From Saccharomycodes ludwigii (lineage: Eukaryota > Ascomycota > Saccharomycetes > Saccharomycodales > Saccharomycodaceae), in the NCBI RefSeq assembly GCF_020623625.1, contig NC_060205.1, positions 861,501 to 925,500 of the forward strand: a stretch of DNA of 64,000 nt, in the 5' to 3' direction. This document shows, in pieces, positions 29,460-38,669 of this stretch. The first letter of the stretch is position 1, and the number at the start of each line of letters is the position of its first letter. A program made the position numbers and the translations under genes. The notes below the pieces were generated by a model that worked only from the letters and a program-made list of their open reading frames with translations, did no database searches and was not told the DNA's origin.

Positions 29460-31205
29460 TCATATATACCCTCTCTCCTTTAGTATAGTCAATAATGCGT
29501 TGAAATGACCTAAACAACCCAAGACAACGAAAGTGTGCCATATATTATGACTTTGTAAATAATAGTCGCACCACCAAAAGGATTTCCACAAAGCACCATG
29601 ATTAATATTTTCTAATGGTTTCTTCCTAAAATGATGATGTTTTTTGTTGGTAATTAAGGTGATATCATTGGATAACTGTCTATGGGTAGGTATGTTTTTA
29701 TCGTATAAAACATCAGTTCTATGCTTTTCAGGATCAAATCCAGCGTAAAATACAACACCAACAAGATACCATATTAAACTGCTGAAAAAGGTTAATTTAA
29801 AATGACTACCCCCGCTAGGGTCGGAAATCAAAAACGACAAATTCCCTGAGCTAGCCAAAAAAACGTATGCCAAAATACGCAAGATTCTACTCTCTGGTCT
29901 GTCAAACTTGGGAGACCAATTCATAAATATAGATGCTGATCCCAGAATAAAACTCAATAAACTGAAACAATACAACCCATACGGAGTACTGCTACTCTCA
30001 TTAGAACCACTGTATAAAGTTGTAAACTGCATGGAAATAATAGAAGTGGTAATCAACAAGGTAATGCCGGTGTAGTCACAGCAGCAGGCCCTAGATCTCC
30101 AAGGCAATATAGAAAACCCGTTAAAAGTATGCCATGTGACACTTAGCAAAAAGCAAGAAATACCACTGAGCAAAAAGGAACTAACAGCAACATTAATTGG
30201 CCAAGGAATGCTAGAACTATTCTCAATTTGGAAACGAACCAACATGTAAAGTAAATAGATTGCACCAGACAAATGTGTCCATATATTGACAGTCTCGTTA
30301 TGCCAATTATAGCATGTTTTTGGCTCATAAATTTGTTCGTAACTAGTAATAGGAATTAAACCCAGCACACTCTTTAAGCAGTTCTTGTAATCCGTAAAAA
30401 ATCTGTACCCATGAATAATATACCTGTTTTCTCTCCATGGAAATGGCAATTCATAATAATGCAAGTGTCTGTGTGCACCTAAAGAACAAGCTCCCTCATA
30501 ATTATAATAATTGATCACCTCCCAGACACTCTCGTTGTCTTCAACGTCACCTAACCCAATACAATCCCTATACAATAGATTAGCAGTTATAACATCATTC
30601 AGAACATTTTCGCTTTCTGACAGCTTAGCTTCATCATCAGTGGCCGTGCTAGAAGATGGTGGAGTTGGAGTATCAGAATCGTCTGACACTAAAGTGTTAG
30701 TGGAAGACAACGAACTGGAACTGCTAGGATTAATTAATAGCTTAGCATCTGTTGATTTAGCAGTACTGTTATCACCATAATAGCTGTTCCAAATGTCACT
30801 AAACTTCACCATGGATTCACCCTTATCGCCGCAAGTATCAGAATCCGTACCGCCAGTACTGTCGGTAAGTGTTTCTTGTGACGATGAAAAAGTAGCCTTT
30901 CTCCTCTTAGTTTTTTTACTAGACTTAGTGTTATCATTTTTAATAGCGGCATTGGATACGACTATATTCTTTTTATTGAACTCTTGTTTAGTATTCTTTA
31001 GAAAGTCACAGTACTTTTTCAATTGTTTAATACTTGGAGAATTCTTCTTTTTAGTAGTAGGAATAGTACTTCTTTGTTTCTCTTCCTTTGTTATAATATT
31101 TTTTAATGTATATAATTTATCATCGATGGTATTAACAAATTTATTCACCTTTGCCAATGCAACAGAATCCATTCTGTCACTATTGCTCATAGTTTTAGAA
31201 GACAT
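29460..31205 (-). CDS. IZH3: Izh3, PAQR/adiponectin-receptor-like membrane protein
   Basis: From the ATG at 31203-31205 the protein has 581 residues (about 543 in S. cerevisiae); the frame upstream has no ATG. A cytosolic Ser/Thr/Lys-rich N-terminal half is followed by the PAQR signature YNWHNETVNIWTHLSGAIY and about seven membrane segments. The Zn-site histidines are visible in SVTWHTFNG and near the end in QSHNIWHTFVVLGCLGHF. Izh proteins affect zinc and sterol homeostasis; ceramidase activity is proposed for the wider PAQR family. Its place after SDO1 matches S. cerevisiae. Confidence 0.93.
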   Translation of the reverse strand: MSSKTMSNSDRMDSVALAKVNKFVNTIDDKLYTLKNIITKEEKQRSTIPTTKKKNSPSIKQLKKYCDFLKNTKQEFNKKNIVVSNAAIKNDNTKSSKKTKRRKATFSSSQETLTDSTGGTDSDTCGDKGESMVKFSDIWNSYYGDNSTAKSTDAKLLINPSSSSSLSSTNTLVSDDSDTPTPPSSSTATDDEAKLSESENVLNDVITANLLYRDCIGLGDVEDNESVWEVINYYNYEGACSLGAHRHLHYYELPFPWRENRYIIHGYRFFTDYKNCLKSVLGLIPITSYEQIYEPKTCYNWHNETVNIWTHLSGAIYLLYMLVRFQIENSSSIPWPINVAVSSFLLSGISCFLLSVTWHTFNGFSILPWRSRACCCDYTGITLLITTSIISMQFTTLYSGSNESSSTPYGLYCFSLLSFILGSASIFMNWSPKFDRPESRILRILAYVFLASSGNLSFLISDPSGGSHFKLTFFSSLIWYLVGVVFYAGFDPEKHRTDVLYDKNIPTHRQLSNDITLITNKKHHHFRKKPLENINHGALWKSFWWCDYYLQSHNIWHTFVVLGCLGHFNALLTILKERGYI

Positions 31206-31626
31206 TTTTTTTTGTTTTCTCTTCCGAATCCTTTTTAAGAACAATAAAAATGTATATTTGCTTTTACTCAAAGACTACTCAAGTGTTGGTTGATGGACAC
31301 CAAATTTGGAATATAGCAAACAATGGATGTTTTTTATTGAGACCAAAGATAGAGACTGAAGAGAGAATGCAATTAAAAAAAAAAAAGAAAAAGGGAAAAA
31401 AGCAAAATATTACGAGACATGACTTGCAAGGTGTACAGCTCCTAAAAAAAAAAAAAAATAAAACGACACTATATTTATATATGCATGACTTTCTTTTTAT
31501 TTTTATTTTTCTTTTTTTTTTTTTTTTTTTTTTTCTTTTTTTTCATTCTTATTCTTTTTAATGTGACAACACCCCACACGTACACATGCACTCATGTTTC
31601 ATCAAAGTACATTCAAGTTATTCTTT

Positions 31627-31657
<31 letters not shown>

Positions 31658-32665
31658 TTTTTCTCTCCTTGTTCAATCGCCAAGTTAAAAAAAAAAAAAA
31701 CCTCTCCATTTCATTTGTATATCAGCGTACTTATCTTACACCCACACCCCACACACACAAATAATACCCTGTTTTTATTTCTTTGTGAAAAATAAATTAA
31801 ATTAAATTAAATTAAATTAAATTAAATTAAATTGTTAACGATAAAAAAAATACACAATAAAAGTTGTGGGGAACGATAGGGAAGACATATCGTATAAACA
31901 ATATCTTTTTATACGATAAAATACTTTATTGTTTGTTAATCGAAAAAGGAAAAAAAAAAAAAATCCCTCATTTTAATAATGTTATACAGTTAAATCTGAT
32001 GGCAATGGCGTTACCACCTACCTACAAACTGTTTCACACTATAAATTAAAAATATTACCGATTAAATATAGGGAAATAACCTCTTTTACTATTTGTATTT
32101 TTATTTTCAAAACTAAACAAGATTTTCCGAACGGATTATCTCACATCAGATTTCTATTTCTTTTTTTCTTAAATGGTAAAAATAATCATTCGGTCACGTG
32201 CAAATATTTGGCTTCTATTTTTAAAAGTGTGGAAATAGCTAATTGCACTTTGTACGGCTATCTGAAACATTTAAATATATTTAATTTATTTATACTTCCC
32301 CTCGCCTGCCATAAACTGTTGGAAAATGTAGACCGAATAATCGTCGGGTAAATAATACGCCCTTTGTAATTAATGATTATATGGCATCGAGCATTGAAAA
32401 TGAAAATGAAAAAAAAAAACAACAAAAAAAAACAACAACAAAAAAAAAAAGCCATTATTAATTTTCTTTTTCTTCCTTCACTTAGTTATTATGCACTATT
32501 TCCGACAGCAATAACTTCAATAAAAGAAGCCAACTATAAGCAACGAAAAAAAAAAATAAAAAATAAAATAATATAATATAAACTTATTAGTATATACTAC
32601 AATATATTGGGATATTGAAGCAATTATTGGATAGTAGCAATATTTGTAATACTACCACTCCTACA
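31206..32665. promoter_or_regulatory. Divergent IZH3/SSK1 promoter, 1.46 kb
   Basis: Simple sequences: T-run (about 31512-31534), TTTA array (31628-31661), AAATT array (31794-31833). Unique parts: inverted repeat TATCGTATAA/TTATACGATA (31888-31897 and 31909-31918), and three blocks shared in order with the 46-kb intergenic region (32142-32156, CACGTG 32195-32200, 32328-32338). No gene was found. Confidence 0.55.
31794..31833 (+). repeat. AAATT pentanucleotide microsatellite
   Basis: About eight uninterrupted copies of the unit AAATT lie in the IZH3/SSK1 intergenic region. A shorter array of the same unit spans the stop codon of MPC2/3 (47556-47581). Confidence 0.9.
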
Positions 32666-34393
32666 ATGCTTAATGTTTGGATTCATTTGGTTTCAAATAA
32701 AACAACTCCGCCTGGTACAATATATAATAATAATAATAATAAATCAATCGTAGTAAATCAGCCGACAAGAATCCCAATTCAATGTAATAAAACTAACAAT
32801 CCTAGCAAAGTGAATATAGACGATTTAAAGAAAAGAGTTATACAAGAGTTTCCTCAATGGTACAACGAAGAAGTTAAAAATGGATTATACTTCGAAATGG
32901 GTATAGGAATGATATTAAGGGATGGTATTAATACTATTAGTAGAATATCTTCTCCGCTAGGTGCGAATAATAATTATACCTTTGGTGTTACAAGTGTACC
33001 AACTAGTCCTAAAAGTCCCAAATTGATAATACCTAGTTATTTGAACAATAATTTCAATACATATAATAACAATAACAATAATAATAACAATAATAATAAT
33101 AATATCACTGTTAATAATCTAAATACTACTAATTACATTAATACCAACAATTTGATTATATTTGAGCCCGACGAACTTGTATATGATATATTATTGAAAC
33201 ACTTTGGTGGACTAAACTTACAAACTAGTGCAAACCCATTTATTGTTTTTGTTAATTTACCAATGAATTTAATATTTAACAATTCTGGTACTACCATGGC
33301 TAATAATCCCCATAGTTACAATAATAACACTATTAACAATATCAATATCAAAAGTAATGATGATAGCGATGATAGCGATAATAACAGTAATGATAATGAT
33401 CATGGTAATAGTAACAATAAGAATAATAATGGTAGTACTAACGACGACAACAACAACAATAATAATAATAATAATAACACCCAATTATTACCTCCTATAA
33501 ACGATATCAGAGATAATAGTAATAATATTCAAGGACAACACCACCTATTTCAAAAAAATGATAAATATAATACCAGTGATTCCAATAAGAAAAATAGCAT
33601 CGAAAATGGCTTTTTCTTAATTCCTAAAGCATTCAAGGGCGATCCTAAATTAACACTACTGAAGACAAAACAACAAAGTTATGTGAAAAAACCACAGGTG
33701 AGGAATAACAATGAGGGAACTAATTTGATTGACAACAATACCAATACTGTTGCTACCACTACTGGCAATAACGCTACTTCATTAAAAATTTTGAAAAATC
33801 CAATATTTCCATTAATTAATGTTTTAATTGTCGAAGATAACATAATTAACCAAAGTATTTTAAGTAGCGTACTAAGAAAGCACAAGATACGGCATAAATT
33901 GGCTAAAAACGGTAAAGAAGCTGTTGAGATTTGGAAAAAGGGTGGTATTCATTTGATCTTTATGGATTTACAGCTACCTGTATTAAGTGGTATCGATGCA
34001 GCCAAACAAATTAGATTATACGAAAAATTAAATGGTATTGGTAGTATTACTCCTACTACGGCCTCTAGTAGCACTTCTATTGCTAAAAACATTTTAGATG
34101 CCACTGCCACTACCACTGTTCCCATTTCCAATTATAAATTGGACAAATCAAAATTTAGAGCACCGGTGATAATTGTTGCATTAACAGCCTCCAACTCTCA
34201 AAGTGATAAACAAAGAGCACTAATTGCGGGTTGTAACGATTATTTAACCAAGCCAGTTAATTTGGTATGGTTAAGTAACAAGTTGGGTGAATGGGGCTGT
34301 ATGCAAGCTTTAATTGACTTTGATGGTTGGAAATTTGGTCAAAGAAGAGTCAATAGTGATAATATAGTATTTGATGCTAATTTAGTCACATAG
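32666..34393 (+). CDS. SSK1: Ssk1, two-component response regulator of the HOG pathway
   Basis: From the first ATG (32666) the protein has 575 residues; S. cerevisiae Ssk1 has about 712. The N-terminal KVWL-like part (MLNVWIHLV, then DDLKKRVIQEF) is shared with yeast. The middle is Asn-rich. The receiver domain begins NVLIVEDNIINQ, has phosphoacceptor Asp434 in IFMDLQLPVLSG and the invariant Lys in DYLTKPVN. It receives phosphate from Ypd1; in high osmolarity the unphosphorylated form activates Ssk2/Ssk22. A Ser/Thr-rich insert of roughly 35 residues splits the receiver after RLYEKLNG, in the place where yeast also carries an insert. Confidence 0.93.
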   Translation: MLNVWIHLVSNKTTPPGTIYNNNNNKSIVVNQPTRIPIQCNKTNNPSKVNIDDLKKRVIQEFPQWYNEEVKNGLYFEMGIGMILRDGINTISRISSPLGANNNYTFGVTSVPTSPKSPKLIIPSYLNNNFNTYNNNNNNNNNNNNNITVNNLNTTNYINTNNLIIFEPDELVYDILLKHFGGLNLQTSANPFIVFVNLPMNLIFNNSGTTMANNPHSYNNNTINNINIKSNDDSDDSDNNSNDNDHGNSNNKNNNGSTNDDNNNNNNNNNNTQLLPPINDIRDNSNNIQGQHHLFQKNDKYNTSDSNKKNSIENGFFLIPKAFKGDPKLTLLKTKQQSYVKKPQVRNNNEGTNLIDNNTNTVATTTGNNATSLKILKNPIFPLINVLIVEDNIINQSILSSVLRKHKIRHKLAKNGKEAVEIWKKGGIHLIFMDLQLPVLSGIDAAKQIRLYEKLNGIGSITPTTASSSTSIAKNILDATATTTVPISNYKLDKSKFRAPVIIVALTASNSQSDKQRALIAGCNDYLTKPVNLVWLSNKLGEWGCMQALIDFDGWKFGQRRVNSDNIVFDANLVT

Positions 34394-34822
34394 TGATATT
34401 AAAATTATGATTACTTGAATAGTTCAACACACACACACACACACACACATTTATATATGTTATAAGAGATAGATATAATAACAAGTTTGTATTTCATAGC
34501 AGAAGTGAAGCTATTTTGTTGCTTACCATTATTATTAATACTGCTTAAAAAAAATGGAAACTGTGTTATAGTAAAAGAAGACATTGTATTTTTTTTTTAG
34601 TGATATAGATTTATATATTATTTATAACAACAAATTGTACCCGGACATATACCTAAATTTTTTTTTTTTTTTCTTTCTTTTTTCTATTGAGTCTCCTTTT
34701 TTTTATTTTTTCCCACTTATCTTAAAATTGACTGAAAACATTTTTAGCAAACCAGCTAAGACTGCTCTCCTAAACATCAAGAATATCAACCCCTATCTCC
34801 CCTAAGAAGCATAGTCATCATC
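34394..34822. other. Intergenic SSK1/APL1
   Basis: Holds a CA repeat (34427-34448) after SSK1 and T-runs in the APL1 promoter. No gene was found. Confidence 0.5.
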
Positions 34823-37201
34823 ATGTCTTCTCAAGCCATATTTGTCAAACATAAAGCCTCTGAATTGAAACAAGAATATGATCCAGTCATACAAGAATCC
34901 CTAAACATCTATAATAGTGGTGGTACTATTGGTAATAATAGTAATAAGAAAAAAAAAATAGAAATTTTTCTCAAAAAAGTTGTCGCAAATTTTACCTTCA
35001 ACAACCATTTAGAAATGTCCAAGCTGTATTTTGAAGTTTTCCAGTGTCTAAAAATTTTCCACACTACCAGCAGTAACAATAAGGACTCTTTGATTACCAA
35101 CTTATGCTACCAATACATTCAACAGATTACTACACCTCAATTGATCTCCCAAGATCTAATCCAACAAGTTTTGAAGTTTATTATTAACGATTTGTATTAC
35201 AATAATAACCAATATTTTTCAACTTTGGCACTTGAAACCTTGTGCTATATAAAAAAGATTCCTGAGTATACTTTTGAGGCATTAAAATACATAGACCATA
35301 ATATAGAAAGTGAGAGTAATAGTAGCATTGATTTAATTAAAAAAAAAACTTGTATAGAAGCTATCCCAAATTTACTTATAGATAAATTCTCAAACAAAGA
35401 ACAACAACAAAAAAAAAAGATTATTGATAAGTATATCAAGCTATTGTGGGACTTATTTACAAATTCAGATTCCTCTTCTATAAGGGCAAGTTGTTTAAAA
35501 TCATTACAGTATTTGTATGTCAATTTTGAACCTTTGAATTCAAATTTACAATTAAGTTTTGATGAATCCAAAAAAATCATCAAAACGTTGGGTAATCTAA
35601 ATGAGTGGGACAAATCCTGTATTATTAATTTGTTAACTTTATCTGTTGTTCCAAAAACACACGAGGAAAGTTATGCAATAATTGACATGATTTTACCTCA
35701 ATTACAGGCATCAAACACTTCGACTGTTTTACAAACTATCAAATTCATATTATATTTAAGTAACTATGTTGAGGCCTTAAGCTATTCGATAACCAATAGG
35801 ATATCCAATTCCATCATTGCGTTATTGCACAAACCTAATGAATTGAAGTTTTTAGTACTAAGAAATGTTATATTACTATTGTTAAGCAGAGAGCACAACA
35901 ACAGTTCTAGTACTGAGAATAAGCCAAGGGAAAATTTTCTAAATATTGATATCTCATATTTTTTTGTAGAATTTGACGACCCAATATACATTAAAGACAC
36001 CAAATTAGAACTGCTATACTTAATGGCTGATGAAAAAAACATTTCCATAATTTTAGATGAGCTGAAAGAGTATGCCATTGATATTGATACACAAATGTCA
36101 AGAAAGGCTATTAGAGCCATAGGTAACTTAGCTGTCAAGTTGGATAGCGGTAATGGTAAGAAGGAGGCCATTGCTGTTTTGCTTGATTTACTAGATTTTT
36201 GTTCAGTTGAGTACATCGTACAAGAAATTATTAGCGTTTTCAAAAACATTTTCAGAAAATATCCGAATGAAGGTACTAAATCTATAATTAGTAAACTAGT
36301 CACTAATTATATTGATGTTATGGAAGAGAGCGAATCAAAAAGCGGTATGATTTGGATCTTAACTGAGTATTCGAACCACCTGCCCCAATACCTAACTTTA
36401 TTTGATGAATATTTTGTAAAAATTTTTTTACAACAAACTTTTGAAGTTCAATGCTCCATCTTAACATCGGCTGTGAAATTTTTTGTAAGAGATTCAAATA
36501 AGCAATCAGAAGAGGTTTGTGTTAAAGTTTTGAAAATGGCTACTGAACAAAATGGCAATCCAGATATAAGAGACAAAAGTTTCATGTACTGGAGGCTATT
36601 ATCTGGTTTGTCCACCAATCAAATTCCCGTTGAAATAGTAAAGGAAATTATCGATGGCAAATTGCCCTTGATAACATTGAATAATAAGTTGGATCCGCTG
36701 ATTTTAGAAGAGCTAGAGCTAAATATAGGTTCTGCTGCTTCGATATATTTGAAACCTGTACAACAAGTCTTCAGGCAAAATAAAACTAGATATTTGCCCC
36801 AATCCCCAGCACTGCTACCTAATAAAACTGATTTGGTTATTATACATGATGAAAAAAGACCATCTCTTTTGGCTGCACTTGGTACAGGTGGCATCAACAG
36901 TAGCAGCAGAACTGGCAGTTTACGTAGCATGGATAGCGGTATTCCTAGCATAAGAGATCGTAGTGGAAGCCGTGTTGGTAGTGATTTTTCGTTTGAAACC
37001 GAATTTGATGACGATCCACTCAACAACTTTTCCAGAAACAATTCCTTTTCTGGGACCGGTGGTGGTAGCACTTCACCAAAGAAAAATATAAGTGATTATG
37101 ATAAACCTGTGGAAAACGTAAATCAAATCAAAAGAAAGAATTCACTAGTGAAGAAACCTTCAATGTTGGCTAGGAAATTAACGTTAAAAAAGAAATTTTA
37201 A
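34823..37201 (+). CDS. APL1: Apl1, beta subunit of the AP-2 clathrin adaptor
   Basis: The protein has 792 residues (about 700 in S. cerevisiae). It is an alpha-helical adaptin trunk. Long matches to Apl1 include TSVVPKTHEESYAIIDM-type repeats, FLVLRNVILLLLSRE, ISYFFVEFDDPIYIKDTKLE, DTQMSRKAIRAIGNLAVKLD and VQEIISVFKNIFRKYPN. The C-terminal tail is Ser/Gly-rich and ends with DYDKPVENVNQIKRK and a basic stretch, as in yeast. AP-2 works at the plasma membrane in cargo uptake and cell polarity. The extra length is mainly low-complexity inserts. It converges on CMS1 with only 29 bp between stop codons. Confidence 0.95.
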   Translation: MSSQAIFVKHKASELKQEYDPVIQESLNIYNSGGTIGNNSNKKKKIEIFLKKVVANFTFNNHLEMSKLYFEVFQCLKIFHTTSSNNKDSLITNLCYQYIQQITTPQLISQDLIQQVLKFIINDLYYNNNQYFSTLALETLCYIKKIPEYTFEALKYIDHNIESESNSSIDLIKKKTCIEAIPNLLIDKFSNKEQQQKKKIIDKYIKLLWDLFTNSDSSSIRASCLKSLQYLYVNFEPLNSNLQLSFDESKKIIKTLGNLNEWDKSCIINLLTLSVVPKTHEESYAIIDMILPQLQASNTSTVLQTIKFILYLSNYVEALSYSITNRISNSIIALLHKPNELKFLVLRNVILLLLSREHNNSSSTENKPRENFLNIDISYFFVEFDDPIYIKDTKLELLYLMADEKNISIILDELKEYAIDIDTQMSRKAIRAIGNLAVKLDSGNGKKEAIAVLLDLLDFCSVEYIVQEIISVFKNIFRKYPNEGTKSIISKLVTNYIDVMEESESKSGMIWILTEYSNHLPQYLTLFDEYFVKIFLQQTFEVQCSILTSAVKFFVRDSNKQSEEVCVKVLKMATEQNGNPDIRDKSFMYWRLLSGLSTNQIPVEIVKEIIDGKLPLITLNNKLDPLILEELELNIGSAASIYLKPVQQVFRQNKTRYLPQSPALLPNKTDLVIIHDEKRPSLLAALGTGGINSSSRTGSLRSMDSGIPSIRDRSGSRVGSDFSFETEFDDDPLNNFSRNNSFSGTGGGSTSPKKNISDYDKPVENVNQIKRKNSLVKKPSMLARKLTLKKKF

Positions 37202-37230
37202 TTCTCTAGTATGTAAATATTATATACATT

Positions 37231-38187
37231 TTAAAATAAAACAATTCTTACCGAACTTTTTTTGTTTAGAAACTCTTTTAATACTTTACACAACACCATG
37301 CCATCATCCGATGTAAAAATTGAATTTGTCTTAGAGTCCAAATAGCTGGAATCAATAAGTATGTCCAATTTATCTTTGCCCTCAAATAGACAGTTGGTAT
37401 TTTCTATAATTTTTTGCATTCTATTTGGTGTAGCAATCAAAAATCTAATATTATTACCAATAATGTTCTTTTGTTCTTTGTTCTTTTGCAAAAGTTTGTT
37501 ATTATTTTTTTTGTTAGTTGTGTTATTCTTTTTGGCACTGTCAATTGTTGTATTATTCAAGCCGGATGAAATTTTAGTTAGCATATCTAAATCTTGTTTC
37601 AGCTTGTTCTTAGAAAATAATTTGATTGCTTTCCCTCCAAATTTATTTGGATTGTTCAAAGTTCTGTAAATATCAGCAACACGTACATTGGATAATGCAA
37701 ATACTATCACTTTGGGTGCCTTCAAATATTGTACAACAAAATCTGGCAATAAAGTCAAGTCGTGCAGCTCAATATTATCTGCTTGTTTATCCCACGAAAT
37801 ATTAAGGAAATCTGATTTTTTAAAATATAGCTCGTCCAGTTCAATGGCACTTAAGTTTGGGTTTTTTCCTCTGATCAAAGTGGCTAAATAATCAACAATT
37901 TCTTGAGGCGTTTTGTTAAATAAAGAACGCCTCTGATTAATATCAAATTTCAATTTTTCTAGTTTTTTCTCATGCAGTTTAGAAGATTGTTTTTTCTTTT
38001 TTCTTTTGCTCAATTGACTTTTTTCTTCTTCATCTTCGTCATCGCTACCTTCATTAGGTCTCTTGTTGTCAAGATGTGAATCAGTGGCAGTTTGCTCTTC
38101 CTGTTCAGATACAATGTCTCCATCAAAATCATATTCTAAACCATCATTTAAATCATCGCCTGTATATGTATTATGGTGAGAATTCAT
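37231..38187 (-). CDS. CMS1: Cms1, 90S pre-ribosome-associated DEAD-like protein
   Basis: The protein has 318 residues (about 291 in S. cerevisiae). It has an acidic N-terminus, a basic KRKKKKQSSK stretch, then a helicase-like core without catalytic motifs: YLKAPKVIVFALSNVRVADIYRTL, FSKNKLKQDLDML and RFLIATPNRMQKII, the last reminiscent of the GTPxR motif. Cms1 is a protein of early 90S particles. An Asn/Lys-rich insert (around 37440-37540) lies in the core. CMS1 next to THI73 matches S. cerevisiae YLR003C/YLR004C. Confidence 0.9.
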   Translation of the reverse strand: MNSHHNTYTGDDLNDGLEYDFDGDIVSEQEEQTATDSHLDNKRPNEGSDDEDEEEKSQLSKRKKKKQSSKLHEKKLEKLKFDINQRRSLFNKTPQEIVDYLATLIRGKNPNLSAIELDELYFKKSDFLNISWDKQADNIELHDLTLLPDFVVQYLKAPKVIVFALSNVRVADIYRTLNNPNKFGGKAIKLFSKNKLKQDLDMLTKISSGLNNTTIDSAKKNNTTNKKNNNKLLQKNKEQKNIIGNNIRFLIATPNRMQKIIENTNCLFEGKDKLDILIDSSYLDSKTNSIFTSDDGMVLCKVLKEFLNKKSSVRIVLF

Positions 38188-38669
38188 TGGTATTATAATG
38201 ATAACTTATTATTACTATGAAATTTTTTTTTTTTTCCTTTTTCTGGTATGATTTTTTTGGTAAATGTTAATTACTGTTAATGTACAAAGTTATAGTGGAA
38301 TGAATCAGATATAATATTATGGGAAATTATTTGGTTATAAATTGATTTAAAATTAATATATTAAATGAGTGTCAGTATTATTGCCTTTATTAACGAAATG
38401 AATAAAAAAAGAAAAGATACAAATTAAATTTCTTTTTTTTTTTTTTTTCTTTTGTAACGTTTCTTTTTATTTGATTTTATCCGAGTCATTTTATTTAGTA
38501 CAGGACATAATAGAACTCGGTAATTATATAACCAAATTACCACCCAAAAAAAAAGGCACCATCAGTTAAGATCCACCATGGGTAAAATTATTGAAAACTT
38601 ATAACTACATTAGTAAAATTATATGGTACAAAAAAAATATGTATATAATCTCTTCAATTAAACAATCAC
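38188..38669. other. Intergenic CMS1 promoter / THI73 3' end
   Basis: AT-rich, with T-runs at 38222-38235 and 38431-38448. No gene or structured element was recognised. Confidence 0.5.

Noticed and set aside
32193-32200. GTCACGTG, and also ATCACGTG-type (45953-45960) and CATGTGAC (45220-45227), as centromere element CDEI
   Set aside because: None is followed at 80-170 bp on the right strand by a CDEIII-like TGTTT...TTTCCGAAA, and the intervening DNA is not uniformly AT-rich. CACGTG is a common transcription factor site.
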